From an uncultured Dysgonomonas sp. (GTDB lineage Bacteria; Bacteroidota; Bacteroidia; Bacteroidales; Dysgonomonadaceae): DNA of 64,000 nt. A program made the position numbers and the translations under genes. Positions 17,934-26,683 of the stretch are shown piece after piece (the stretch's first letter is position 1; each line of letters starts with the position of its first letter). The notes under the pieces were generated by a model. The model made no database searches. It was not told the DNA's origin and saw only the letters and a list, made by a program, of their open reading frames with translations. Location: positions 3,336 to 67,335 of the forward strand of contig NZ_CAKUOF010000017.1 of NCBI RefSeq assembly GCF_934668725.1, in the 5' to 3' direction.

Positions 17934-19421
17934 TTATTTCTTTTCCCATTTTGTGTTACGCATATCTCCTGTTTCTGTAAAAGCTTTGTGAAAAGCAAAA
18001 CAGTTATACATATCAAAAGGAGTCTGCCCTTTAGGTGCATTTGCAATATATTCACGCAACAAAGGTCTGTAATCCGGATGGGCACATTTCTCTATAATTT
18101 CATGAGCGCGCTCTAATGGAGATTTTCCACGTAAATCAGCAACACCATATTCTGAAATAATAATTTTCACAGAGTGTTCACTATGGTCTTCATGGGATAC
18201 CAAAGGAACAAAAGCACTGATTTTACCATCTTTTGCAGTAGAAGGTGTTACAAATACCGAAACATAAGCACCTCTTGTAAAGTCGCCCGATCCACCGATA
18301 CCGTTCATCATTTTAGTCCCCATAACATGAGTTGAGTTGATATTTCCAAAAATATCAGCTTCCAACGCTGTATTTATGGCAATGATACCTAAACGACGAA
18401 CTATTTCTTGATTATTTGAAATTTCAGAAGGACGAAGAACAGTTCTTTCTTTAAAGAAGTCCAAATTTTTATATATTTTCTCAATACAAGGATTACTTAC
18501 AGTTAAAGAGCATCCACTTGCAAATTTAATACGACCTGATTCCATCAAATCGATAACCGCATCCTGAATCACCTCAGTGTAAACCTCAAAATCAGGAATT
18601 TCTTTACTCTCTCCCATTGCTGCTAATACAGCATTTGCAATATTACCTACACCAGACTGAATCGGAAGGAATGATTTAGGCATACGTCCCTCGGCCATCT
18701 CTTTAATAAAGAAGTTGGCTACATTATTACCAATCTGAGTAGTCACTTCATCAACAGGAGCAAATCCTCCACCTTCGTTAGGTGTATTAGATTTTACTAC
18801 AATAATCTTGCTTGGATCTACTTTTATATGATCTTTACCGATTCTATCACGCACCGAATAAATAGGAATCTCTCCACGGTGAGGAGGGTCTTGTAATTCT
18901 ACAATATCATGCATACCGCGCATCTCTTTCGGATTCCATGTATTCAACTCCACAATAACCATTTTTGCCAGACGGGCTACTGTAGGAGAAATACCAACTC
19001 CACAGGTTGGAACTATTTCACCATCCTCTGTCACATCACAAGCTTCAATTATCGCGACATCAACCCCACCCAAAAATCCATAACGTATTTCTTGTGCTAA
19101 TGAAGAAAGGTGCATATCAAAATAAGGAACTTCTCCCGAATTGATTGCATTTCTTAAATCTTTATTTGTCTGATAAGGTGTACGGAATTTGATTGCATGT
19201 GCCCTTGCCAAAGCTCCATCAAGCATATCGCCAGTAGAGGCACCTGTAAACATTCCAATCTTAAACGGATTACCCTTTGCATGCTCTTCTTCTGCAAATT
19301 TAGCTAAAGCTGTAGGTACAATTTTGGGACATCCGGCATGTGTAAAACCACTAAAGCCGACATTGTCATCATTTTTGACAAGGCGTACCGCCTCATCTGC
19401 ACTCATAAATTTTAATGCCAT
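17934..19421 (-). CDS. Acetyl-CoA hydrolase/transferase family protein (probable succinate/acetate CoA-transferase)
   Basis: 495 residues of the class I CoA-transferase fold (Cat1/ScpC/AarC type). The presumed catalytic glutamate lies in the DFEVYTEVIQD segment, and the GIGGSGDFTRGAYVSVFV and IISEYGVADLRGKSPLERA signatures are intact. Family members exchange CoA between succinyl- or propionyl-CoA and acetate; in Bacteroidales this would serve succinate/propionate fermentation. Substrate specificity is inferred from family and lineage only. The gene follows a small membrane protein gene by 36 nt and probably shares its promoter. Confidence 0.88.
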   Translation of the reverse strand: MALKFMSADEAVRLVKNDDNVGFSGFTHAGCPKIVPTALAKFAEEEHAKGNPFKIGMFTGASTGDMLDGALARAHAIKFRTPYQTNKDLRNAINSGEVPYFDMHLSSLAQEIRYGFLGGVDVAIIEACDVTEDGEIVPTCGVGISPTVARLAKMVIVELNTWNPKEMRGMHDIVELQDPPHRGEIPIYSVRDRIGKDHIKVDPSKIIVVKSNTPNEGGGFAPVDEVTTQIGNNVANFFIKEMAEGRMPKSFLPIQSGVGNIANAVLAAMGESKEIPDFEVYTEVIQDAVIDLMESGRIKFASGCSLTVSNPCIEKIYKNLDFFKERTVLRPSEISNNQEIVRRLGIIAINTALEADIFGNINSTHVMGTKMMNGIGGSGDFTRGAYVSVFVTPSTAKDGKISAFVPLVSHEDHSEHSVKIIISEYGVADLRGKSPLERAHEIIEKCAHPDYRPLLREYIANAPKGQTPFDMYNCFAFHKAFTETGDMRNTKWEKK

Positions 19422-19457
19422 TTCTTTATATAATTGATTATAATTTGTTCCAAGTGA

Positions 19458-19874
19458 TTAGTATTTTCTCTCGAAGATAAGTGTGTGGATAAAAGCTCTT
19501 TTATAATCCTCTGTTGTATTCAACTTTAAATCAAACGATTCCTCAACAACATTTTCGTCTTTCTTAAAGTGCTCATCATCTGTAAAATTCACTTTAGACT
19601 GAAGATCAATATGCTGCTGAACAGCCGAAACCCCTTCTTCTACAAAAACATATCCAATAGATTGTGATGAATATGTATTCAGATATTCGGAATTACTTGT
19701 ACTTTCAACTACTTGTTGGGGTTTTGAGAAAAGCGCAGGCACTGAAGAGATAATCGGACGTACCGGTTGAGAAAGAGTCCTTTCTTTATTTTTTTTAGCT
19801 TCTTTTTGATAAGTTCGTACAATATTTACAATTACAATAACTGCAACTATTACATATACGATTACATTTTCCAT
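19458..19874 (-). CDS. Small membrane-anchored protein of unknown function
   Basis: 138 residues from the ATG at 19874; the frame also allows a TTG at 19883. An N-terminal hydrophobic helix (ENVIVYVIVAVIVIVNIV) is followed by a basic stretch and a mostly hydrophilic, acidic cytoplasmic tail ending KRAFIHTLIFERKY. I do not recognise the family. It has a good promoter and precedes the CoA-transferase gene closely, so the pair is likely one transcript; any functional link is speculative. Confidence 0.65.
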   Translation of the reverse strand: MENVIVYVIVAVIVIVNIVRTYQKEAKKNKERTLSQPVRPIISSVPALFSKPQQVVESTSNSEYLNTYSSQSIGYVFVEEGVSAVQQHIDLQSKVNFTDDEHFKKDENVVEESFDLKLNTTEDYKRAFIHTLIFERKY

Positions 19875-19913
19875 ACAAATCAATCTATATTCTGTTGAGT
19901 ATTTTGCACCTCA

Positions 19914-19945
19914 CAAAGGTACGAATTATGTATTTGAATTTACAA
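19914..19945 (-). promoter_or_regulatory. Promoter for the small membrane protein and CoA-transferase genes
   Basis: On the minus strand TACCTTTG (19914-19921) fits the TAnnTTTG -7 consensus, with TTG (19943-19945) 21 nt further upstream. It lies 39 nt before the ATG at 19874. Confidence 0.6.
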
Positions 19946-20023
19946 CTTTTTGTCAAAAACATTTTCATGGTCAATAATCCTTTATATCTACTTATTATCA
20001 GCAAAAAATGAAGAGATTAGTCG

Positions 20024-20043
20024 TTCTTTGAATGAACAAAGAA
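20024..20043. repeat. Inverted repeat TTCTTTG-N6-CAAAGAA in a divergent intergenic region
   Basis: A perfect 7+6+7 dyad lies in the 360-nt gap between the divergent genes at 19874 and 20235. It is placed upstream of both promoters, as an operator might be. Nothing else supports a role. The rest of the gap holds the two promoters and AT-rich sequence. Confidence 0.4.
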
Positions 20044-20146
20044 AAACCTTTACTCCTATATAGCATCTTCCATTTATCTCAAGTAAATTCACATTATCTC
20101 AGCTATTAAATCCATATAAATAAACTACCTTTACAAAATGAGCATG

Positions 20147-20154
20147 TATATTTG
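20147..20154 (+). promoter_or_regulatory. Bacteroidota-type promoter, -7 box, for the PCMD lipoprotein gene
   Basis: TATATTTG matches TAnnTTTG and lies 80 nt upstream of the ATG at 20235. A -33 element is not clear. Confidence 0.5.
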
Positions 20155-20234
20155 CATACATTAGAATATAAATTAGAATCATTTTCGTATATTAAACACA
20201 TCATTCTCATAAACCAACTATAAGAATAAATAAA

Positions 20235-21302
20235 ATGAAATTTAAAATCTTACTTTTATTCATCTCTGTACTACCTCTCTTTTCCTCATGTATAAAGGAT
20301 GAACCTCTAAATAAAGAAGCTGATATAGAATCCTTTTCTTTACCTGATAGTATTCTGGTAAATTCAGTAATAAGCAATAACAAAGTTACTCTTATAATAA
20401 AAAATACCAATTTCAATAAAAAATTGGCACCCCAGATTACAGTTACCCCCGGAGCTACTATTACTCCGGCATCAGGTGACACTGTTGACTTCACAAACGA
20501 TGTTACTTATACAGTTGTTTCCGAAGATAAGCAATATACCAAAGTGTATACTGTGAGTGTGACTTCGTCTCTCAGTCTGAAATTTGACTTTGAAGATTGG
20601 TTTATGGAAGGTGGATTATGGAAATACCCTGCCTTAACAGATGATATGTGGAGTTCGGCCAATCAGGGAATCATGACTGCAAAACTAGGTAAAGTAGACC
20701 TTTATCCAACCAGATCCACAACCGACTGCTTTAGCGGAAAATATGCAGCCCTACTCGAAACTCAAAGAGGAGGAACTTTTTTGGTGGCAGGTTATGTTCC
20801 CATATTTTCAGGATCATTATTCAGAGGAGACTTTAAACTTAATATGGCAAGCCCTCCCCAATCTGCTCTTTTCGGACAAATACATCCAAAAGAGAGTGGC
20901 AAACCTATAAAGATGACCGGATATTATAAATATACGCCGGGAGATACATTAATCAACCGAGAAGGGATTGTGCCAAACAAAACAGATGAGTTTTCTATAT
21001 ATGCAGTAGTATATAAAGTCACAAAAGGAAATGAAGGTCTTTCTGAATATTTGAATGGAGAAAATATCCTTACATCTGATAAGGTTATATCAAAGGCAAT
21101 ACTGGAAGACAGATCTCCTAAAGCTCAATTCACGAAATTTGAATTACCTTTTGTATATACTGAAGATATGAACTACGATTTATACAACTACAAACTCGCA
21201 ATTGTTTTTGCTTCAAGCAAAAATGGAGATTTCTATGAAGGTGCAGTAGGAAGTACTCTTATAGTAGATGATGTAGAAGTCGTATGCAACTTAAAAAATT
21301 AA
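20235..21302 (+). CDS. PCMD-domain lipoprotein
   Basis: 355 residues. A lipoprotein signal peptide ends in LFSSC, so Cys would be lipidated. An Ig-like N-terminal region (about 25-110; ESFSLPDSILVNSVISNNKVTLII... ITVTPGATITPASG) resembles the DUF5018-type modules of Bacteroidales surface proteins. The C-terminal domain (FDFEDWFMEGGLWKYPALTDDMWSS onward) fits the putative carbohydrate metabolism domain (PCMD). It is probably an outer-membrane lipoprotein with glycan-related function, inferred from the family only. It is followed 21 nt later by a beta-barrel gene, likely in the same operon. Confidence 0.8.
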   Translation: MKFKILLLFISVLPLFSSCIKDEPLNKEADIESFSLPDSILVNSVISNNKVTLIIKNTNFNKKLAPQITVTPGATITPASGDTVDFTNDVTYTVVSEDKQYTKVYTVSVTSSLSLKFDFEDWFMEGGLWKYPALTDDMWSSANQGIMTAKLGKVDLYPTRSTTDCFSGKYAALLETQRGGTFLVAGYVPIFSGSLFRGDFKLNMASPPQSALFGQIHPKESGKPIKMTGYYKYTPGDTLINREGIVPNKTDEFSIYAVVYKVTKGNEGLSEYLNGENILTSDKVISKAILEDRSPKAQFTKFELPFVYTEDMNYDLYNYKLAIVFASSKNGDFYEGAVGSTLIVDDVEVVCNLKN

Positions 21303-21323
21303 AGATACAATAATATATACTTC

Positions 21324-22076
21324 ATGAAATCACTAAAATACAAACTAATACTCCTGCTATTATTTTTCTCAGGATTTAGCATATTCAGTCAAGAAAGAAC
21401 TGAAAATCGATTCGAACATAAAATTATTGCCGGTTTCAATATTGGAGCAACCACCCCTACCTCTATCCCTGCTGAAATACGCTCTATAGATGCATGGTGG
21501 CCACAGTTTACGCCGCAGTTGGGCTATAATATCACGTATAATCTTAATCAAAAATGGGGATTAGGCAGTGGAATTTCTCTTGATTATAAAGGGATGGGGA
21601 CAAGGGTAACCGTTAAATACATCTATACAAGTATCGTAATTGAAGATGGAAGTAATGATGCCCTTGAAGGCTACTTTGTCGGAAAAAATGAAACTGTTGT
21701 AAAACTGGCATATGCAACCATCCCCCTGTATGCAACATTTAATATCGACCAGAGTTGGCAATTACGGGCAGGAGGTTATGTTTCGTATTTGTTTAGTGGC
21801 AAGTTTTCGGGGACAGCCTCTGATGGTTATATCCGTGTAAATGAACCTACAGGTGAGAAGGTAGAGATTACAAAAGCCAGTTTTGATTTCAACGACAAAC
21901 TTCGAAACTTTGATTTTGGACTTATATTAGGAGCCGAGAAAAAAGTCAACGACAGATTTGGAATCTACAGCAATCTAAATTGGGGACTAACATCCATATT
22001 CCCCTCTGACTTTAGAGCCATCGATTTTAATATGTACAACATATACCTCACTATAGGGCTAACCTATAAACTATAA
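21324..22076 (+). CDS. Outer-membrane beta-barrel protein (PorT-like fold)
   Basis: 250 residues with a signal peptide ending SIFSQ. The mature part shows regular amphipathic strands with aromatic ends (FTPQLGYNITYNLNQKWGLGSGISLDYKG; DFGLILGAEKKVNDRFGIYSN) and closes with an aromatic-rich strand (MYNIYLTIGLTYKL), typical of small 8-12-stranded barrels of Bacteroidota. It is probably cotranscribed with the PCMD lipoprotein just upstream and ends at a strong terminator. No specific role can be assigned. Confidence 0.78.
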   Translation: MKSLKYKLILLLLFFSGFSIFSQERTENRFEHKIIAGFNIGATTPTSIPAEIRSIDAWWPQFTPQLGYNITYNLNQKWGLGSGISLDYKGMGTRVTVKYIYTSIVIEDGSNDALEGYFVGKNETVVKLAYATIPLYATFNIDQSWQLRAGGYVSYLFSGKFSGTASDGYIRVNEPTGEKVEITKASFDFNDKLRNFDFGLILGAEKKVNDRFGIYSNLNWGLTSIFPSDFRAIDFNMYNIYLTIGLTYKL

Positions 22077-22102
22077 AGAAAAAATAAATTGACTAGATTA
22101 TA

Positions 22103-22132
22103 AAAACGTTCCACTCATTTGGAACGTTTTTT
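22103..22132 (+). terminator. Intrinsic terminator after the PCMD/beta-barrel pair
   Basis: AAAACGTTCC and GGAACGTTTT enclose an 8-nt loop and run directly into TT, 26 nt after the stop codon. Confidence 0.88.
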
Positions 22133-22240
22133 ATTTGAACATTGCCGGTCTACTACTACCGTAATTACCATATTGTTGCAAAACATTTTCGATTAACACT
22201 ATCTGTATCTGTAAATGTATTCTGCCTATTTTTATATCGA

Positions 22241-22276
22241 TTTGTCTAAGGATATCATATAAATAAACTATTTTTG
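22241..22276 (+). promoter_or_regulatory. Probable promoter for miaB
   Basis: TATTTTTG (22269-22276) fits the -7 consensus 26 nt before the ATG; a TTTG at 22241-22244 could be the -33 element although the 24-nt spacing is longer than usual. Confidence 0.45.
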
Positions 22277-22302
22277 CTACATATTTATAACATTAATAGA
22301 TT

Positions 22303-23667
22303 ATGAGCAACGAATTAGGACTGGACTTTAAATCCACGACTGACAAAAAATTGTTCATCGAGACGTATGGTTGTCAGATGAACGTAGCAGACAGCGAAGT
22401 GGTAGCATCGGTAATGGAAATGGACGGCTACAGAATGACTGAAAAAATAGAAGAAGCGGATGCAATATTTGTAAACACTTGTTCTATACGCGACAACGCC
22501 GAACAAAAAGTTATTCAACGCCTTGACCAACTGAATGCCATAAAGCGTAAGAAGAATAAAAATCTCATCATTGGGGTGTTGGGTTGTATGGCTGAGCGAG
22601 CCAAAGAAGAACTATTAGACAAACATCATGCTGATATTGTAGTAGGACCTGACGCTTATCTGGATTTACCTAATCTGATAGGTGCTGCCGAAAATGGAGA
22701 AAAAGCAATCAATGTACAGCTTTCCAAAACCGAAACCTATAAAGATGTAATACCTTTAAAGATTGGAGGAAATCATCTTTCGGGATTCATTTCCATTATG
22801 CGTGGATGTGACAAAATATGTACTTATTGCATTGTTCCATACACCAGAGGTCGCGAACGAAGCAGAGATCCTCAAAGTATCGTTAATGAGTTAAATGATC
22901 TAAAGGCTAAAGGTTTTAAAGAGGCCACTTTATTAGGTCAGAATGTAAATTCGTATAAATTTACTCAAGAAGATGGTACAATCGTTGACTTTCCAGCACT
23001 TCTTGAACTTGTTGCTAAAGAAGCTCCTAATATGCGTATACGTTTCACAACATCCTATCCTACTGATATGACAGATGAAACACTTGAGGTCATCGCTAAG
23101 TATGACAATTTATGCAAGTTTATCCATCTGCCTGTACAATCAGGAAGTACAAAAATTCTGGGTGTAATGAAAAGAAAATATGACAGAGAATGGTACTTGA
23201 ACAGAATAGAAGCAATTAAAAGAATTATACCGGGATGTGGACTTTCTACCGATATAATGTGCGGGTATCATTCTGAGACAGAAGAAGATCATCAAGAAAC
23301 TCTATCCTTGATGAAAGAAGTAGGTTTCGATTCGGCATTTATGTTTAAATATTCGGAGCGCCCGGGAACATATGCTGCAAAAAAATTAGAGGATAATGTA
23401 CCAGAAGAAGTAAAGACAAGACGTCTACAGGAAATCATTAACCTCCAAGTCGAGCTTTCACGTATTAGTAACATCAACGATATTGGCAAGGTATTTGAAG
23501 TTTTAATAGAAGGATTTTCAAAAAGATCGAAAGAACAGCTTTTTGGAAGAACATCACAAAACAAAGTCGTTATTTTTGATAAAAACAATCACCGTATTGG
23601 AGAGTTTGTAAAGGTCAAAATAACAGGAAGCACTTCGGCTACACTTTTTGGTGATGTCATAGAGTGA
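22303..23667 (+). CDS. miaB: tRNA-2-methylthio-N6-dimethylallyladenosine synthase
   Basis: 454 residues. MiaB adds a methylthio group to i6A37 of tRNAs reading U-starting codons. The N-terminal UPF0004 domain shows its three cluster cysteines (TYGCQMN, NTCSIRD, LGCMAER). The radical-SAM motif is GCDKICTYCIVPYTRGRE near residue 170, and a TRAM domain ends the protein (KVFEVLIEGFSKRSKEQLFGRT... GSTSATLFGDVIE). Length and domains are complete. It appears to be a single-gene unit. Confidence 0.94.
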   Translation: MSNELGLDFKSTTDKKLFIETYGCQMNVADSEVVASVMEMDGYRMTEKIEEADAIFVNTCSIRDNAEQKVIQRLDQLNAIKRKKNKNLIIGVLGCMAERAKEELLDKHHADIVVGPDAYLDLPNLIGAAENGEKAINVQLSKTETYKDVIPLKIGGNHLSGFISIMRGCDKICTYCIVPYTRGRERSRDPQSIVNELNDLKAKGFKEATLLGQNVNSYKFTQEDGTIVDFPALLELVAKEAPNMRIRFTTSYPTDMTDETLEVIAKYDNLCKFIHLPVQSGSTKILGVMKRKYDREWYLNRIEAIKRIIPGCGLSTDIMCGYHSETEEDHQETLSLMKEVGFDSAFMFKYSERPGTYAAKKLEDNVPEEVKTRRLQEIINLQVELSRISNINDIGKVFEVLIEGFSKRSKEQLFGRTSQNKVVIFDKNNHRIGEFVKVKITGSTSATLFGDVIE

Positions 23668-23815
23668 TTAACAAAAGTTAATTACAGTCTATGAATTCAA
23701 TTCTTTAATCAAAATAGTATTACTTTAGATTATCAATCTAAACAATAAGAGATATTTCTTGTTAATTATATAACAATACAAATAAAAAGTTACTAATAAA
23801 ATAAATATTACAACT

Positions 23816-24019
23816 ATGGGAAAATCAAATTCAAACTTATTGTTTTTAGCTATTGGTGCTGCCATTGGTGCTGCAGCAGGTTATGTTGCCGCATCAGATA
23901 AAAAAGAAGAATGGATGCACGAAATCAACAAATTAGTTGATAAAGTTAAAAACAATGTGAAAGGTTCATGCTCTAAAGTTGAAGATGAATTGGAAGAGCT
24001 TATAGAGGATGAAGAATAA
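23816..24019 (+). CDS. YtxH-like small membrane protein
   Basis: 67 residues with one hydrophobic, Gly/Ala-rich helix (LFLAIGAAIGAAAGYVAAS) followed by a charged amphipathic helix (EWMHEINKLVDKVKNNVKG) and an acidic tail. This is the YtxH-type layout, associated in other bacteria with envelope stress, but no specific role is known. It overlaps the next gene by 11 nt, so translation is likely coupled. Confidence 0.75.
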   Translation: MGKSNSNLLFLAIGAAIGAAAGYVAASDKKEEWMHEINKLVDKVKNNVKGSCSKVEDELEELIEDEE

Positions 24020-24386
24020 CAACGAAGAATATCAAAACTTTAGTGAACTTATAGATGAGTCAAAAGCAGACTTATCAAGCTATATAGAAAAGCGTCTTAC
24101 ACTTATTAAACTCAAAGCTTTTGAGAAAATTGCAAGTGCATCGTCCTTTATTATATATGGCCTGATGATGAGTGTTTTTGCACTCATCTTGTTCATTCTC
24201 ATCCTCGTTGGATTAGGATTTGTTATTGGTGAATTGCTGAATAACTATGCGGCTGGTTTTGGAGTTCTGATACTTATTACATTAGTTGCTTTATTGGGTT
24301 TAATACTTAATGCCAAAAGAATCCGAAGAGCTTTTGTGAACATAACTTTACGTACAATCAAGAAAATAGAAGTGGATGAAGACTAA
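24009..24386 (+). CDS. Phage-holin-family-like membrane protein (Hol_X type)
   Basis: 125 residues with two adjacent transmembrane helices (ASSFIIYGLMMSVFALILFILILVGLGFVIG, and NNYAAGFGVLILITLVALLGLIL) between a charged N-terminus and a basic C-terminus. This matches the putative Actinobacteriophage holin X family (PF07332) found with YtxH genes in many bacteria; no phage genes are nearby and a lytic role is not implied. It overlaps both neighbours by 11 nt. Confidence 0.72.
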   Translation: MKNNNEEYQNFSELIDESKADLSSYIEKRLTLIKLKAFEKIASASSFIIYGLMMSVFALILFILILVGLGFVIGELLNNYAAGFGVLILITLVALLGLILNAKRIRRAFVNITLRTIKKIEVDED

Positions 24387-24783
24387 ATTATCACCTTTAC
24401 AAGAACTTCGATTAGAAAGAAGCCAACTAAAGAATGAGTGTACTGAGTACGAACAAAAATTACAAGGTAATTGGCAATATGCCAAAGGGCATTTCGGTCG
24501 ATTAGCTGTAGGCACAGTTCTATCTTCAGCAAAAAGTGGTATTGGTGACTTATTTTCCCTTGTATCTGGGAAGAAACAAAACTCCGAGGAAGAAGAGGAA
24601 GAAGATAAGTCGTCTTCAGTAGTCACTCAAATGCTTCTTGGTGCAGCTCCCTTTATTTGGGAGATGGTGCAACCCATGATTGTAGGAATGATTATGAAAA
24701 AAGTAAAGTCTCTCTTTGGAGGAAGCGAGAAAAAAAAGAAAAAAATAAAGAAAGTAAAGAAAAAAGCCTCAGATTTGGATTAA
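24376..24783 (+). CDS. Basic-tailed protein of unknown function, third gene of the YtxH/holin-like operon
   Basis: 135 residues. The N-terminal half is helical and charged (QELRLERSQLKNECTEYEQK), the middle has an acidic run (NSEEEEEEDKSS) and a moderately hydrophobic segment (MLLGAAPFIWEMVQPMIVGMIM), and the C-terminus is very Lys-rich. It may be a peripheral membrane protein. The start ATG overlaps the stop of the holin-like gene by 11 nt. A terminator stem begins within its last codons. Confidence 0.65.
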   Translation: MKTKLSPLQELRLERSQLKNECTEYEQKLQGNWQYAKGHFGRLAVGTVLSSAKSGIGDLFSLVSGKKQNSEEEEEEDKSSSVVTQMLLGAAPFIWEMVQPMIVGMIMKKVKSLFGGSEKKKKKIKKVKKKASDLD

Positions 24784-24806
24784 CCAATTTCTGAAGCTTT
24801 CTTTTT
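24763..24806 (+). terminator. Intrinsic terminator overlapping the end of the YtxH operon
   Basis: AAGCCTCAGATTTGG, inside the last codons, pairs with CCAATTTCTGAAGCTT after the stop, with one mismatch and a small bulge, and TTTCTTTTT follows. The stop codon TAA lies in the loop. Confidence 0.75.
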
Positions 24807-24856
24807 ATAATTAGTTTGCCGTCCTAATCTTCCTTCAAGGCTACTATACTACAAGC

Positions 24857-26185
24857 TTATATACTTTTATTCTGCCACTTACCTCTAGTTAAATATAAAT
24901 AGGATAATACCATAAGAGTTCCCCAATACACATACTCTACAGTCCAACATACTGCAACCGATGACTTATTGTGAATAACTATCACATACATAACTCCAAC
25001 ATAGAGAACAATTGTAATCATCTCGAAGATTAGTGCCCAGCGAGTATTACCCGTTCCGGATATCGAATTAAACAAAACTGTACCAAGACTACATATCGGT
25101 AAAGCACAAACCAATACGATCAATGGCATAATGGTTTCTTGTACCAAAGACATATCTTTATTAGAAGCAATTAGTCCGATCCAGAAATCAGCCTTTACTA
25201 AAGTAAATAATCCCATAAGTATTACAATACTTAGATTTAACAAACAAATTCGTTTAATTAAAGGCCATACTTCATGGTACTTACTTGTACCCATTGTATT
25301 ACTAACCAATGTATTTGCCGTAGTAGACAATGCATTCATCGGAATAAAGTAGATCATATAGAAAGTTCGGATAATATTAGTAATTGCCAAATCTCTTTCT
25401 CCGTGATTCTCTATCGCTAAAAAGAAGATAAACCAAGTAGACATAGAAATTGCATACTGTGCCATTGTAAATACAGAAATATTAAGAATACGTTTGATGA
25501 CAGAAAAGCGAAATTTCATTTTATGGAAGCCATATTTTCCTAAATCTACAGTCTTAAAAGTATATATTATAAAAAATATAATTGAGGAAATCTCTGCAAT
25601 AACCGATGCCATACCAGCTCCAGCTATACCCAATTGAGGAAATCCAAAATTTCCAAAAATAAGAACATAATCAAATATTATATTTACAACAGTCATCACT
25701 GCTGCATTCAGAGTAAGAACCGAGGTTCGTGCAATCCCTACATAAAAAGCTCGAAACATTATATTTACTGATGCAAAAAAGAAACCAAATGTTCTCCAAT
25801 GTAAATATTCGGAAGCAGCTTCATAAACATGATGAGACTTAATCAGTGTTGGCAGTAACGTTTTTGAAAAAATATTAGAAAGTCCATACAACAAAGCTGC
25901 AAAAACCAAAAGAAACATCATTCCCTGAAGAACTATAGTTCCTATTTGATCATAGTTTTTCTCCCCATTCCGACGCCCTATCATTATCTGAGCACCTATA
26001 CTGAACCCAAACCCCAGCATAAAAAATGCTATATAATATATACCTGCCAGTCCGGCAGCTCCAAACTCAACCTCCCCTACTCTACCCAGAAATATTGTAT
26101 TGGTAATTTGCATAACATTCTGTGTCAGCAAACCTAGCATTATGGGAAGACTTACCTTCCAAATATCTTTATACGAATATGCCAT
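24857..26185 (-). CDS. MATE family multidrug/sodium efflux transporter
   Basis: 442 residues with about twelve hydrophobic helices. The N-terminus MAYSYKDIWKVSLPIMLGLLTQNVMQITNTIFLGRVGEVEFGAAGLAG is the typical MATE opening, and the second half repeats the pattern. MATE carriers export cationic compounds in exchange for sodium or protons; the substrate is unknown. It lies 80 nt downstream of panD on the same strand and may be read from the panCD transcript, with no obvious functional link. Confidence 0.88.
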   Translation of the reverse strand: MAYSYKDIWKVSLPIMLGLLTQNVMQITNTIFLGRVGEVEFGAAGLAGIYYIAFFMLGFGFSIGAQIMIGRRNGEKNYDQIGTIVLQGMMFLLVFAALLYGLSNIFSKTLLPTLIKSHHVYEAASEYLHWRTFGFFFASVNIMFRAFYVGIARTSVLTLNAAVMTVVNIIFDYVLIFGNFGFPQLGIAGAGMASVIAEISSIIFFIIYTFKTVDLGKYGFHKMKFRFSVIKRILNISVFTMAQYAISMSTWFIFFLAIENHGERDLAITNIIRTFYMIYFIPMNALSTTANTLVSNTMGTSKYHEVWPLIKRICLLNLSIVILMGLFTLVKADFWIGLIASNKDMSLVQETIMPLIVLVCALPICSLGTVLFNSISGTGNTRWALIFEMITIVLYVGVMYVIVIHNKSSVAVCWTVEYVYWGTLMVLSYLYLTRGKWQNKSI

Positions 26186-26265
26186 AACTTCAATTCGGCT
26201 AATCTAAAATAAAAAGGGATGACTAAAATACATCACCCCAATTCTTATATTAAATTATTACTTTT

Positions 26266-26628
26266 TTAATCTATTAATTTATTTGTTTTCGTATCGGGAA
26301 ATATGATCCAAGGCTTGAACGTTTTCGCTTCTTCAAAATCCAGAATGGCATATGATATAATAATTATAATATCGCCCGGCTGTACACGCCTGGCTGCTGC
26401 ACCATTCAGACAGATTGTACCTGTTCCACGCTCTCCTTTAATGATATAAGTCTCGAAACGTTCCCCGTTATTATTATTTACAATAGATACCTTTTCCCCT
26501 GCTATCATATTAGCAGCATCCATTAAATCTTCATCAATAGTAATACTTCCGATATAATTTAAGCTGGCATCGGTTACAGTAACTCTATGAATTTTTGATT
26601 TTAAAACTTCTATTTTCATTCTTTTCAA
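26266..26628 (-). CDS. panD: Aspartate 1-decarboxylase (pyruvoyl-dependent)
   Basis: 120 residues. The proenzyme cleaves itself at the Gly-Ser bond in [16 protein letters not shown] to form the pyruvoyl group, then makes beta-alanine for pantothenate. The block [22 protein letters not shown] is intact. Two ATGs are possible, 26628 and 26619; the later one ([15 protein letters not shown]) matches most family members, and the difference is three residues. The gene follows panC by 55 nt; together they supply pantothenate. Confidence 0.92.
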   Translation of the reverse strand: MKRMKIEVLKSKIHRVTVTDASLNYIGSITIDEDLMDAANMIAGEKVSIVNNNNGERFETYIIKGERGTGTICLNGAAARRVQPGDIIIIISYAILDFEEAKTFKPWIIFPDTKTNKLID

Positions 26629-26630
26629 TT

Positions 26631-26645
26631 AAGGCTCCTGACCTT
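26631..26645. promoter_or_regulatory. Degenerate AAGG...CCTT hairpin in the panD leader
   Basis: AAGG-CTCCTGA-CCTT sits 2 nt upstream of the longer panD start. On the plus strand it is followed by TTTTTATTGTTTC, close to the flank shared by the nuoM and nuoN leader elements. Confidence 0.35.
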
Positions 26646-26683
26646 TTTATTGTTTCTGCAAATATTAATTTATACAGATATTG

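Noticed and set aside
24009..24386. Prophage remnant because of a holin-like protein
   Set aside because: No other phage gene is nearby; the YtxH/holin-like pair is common on ordinary chromosomes of Bacteroidota.
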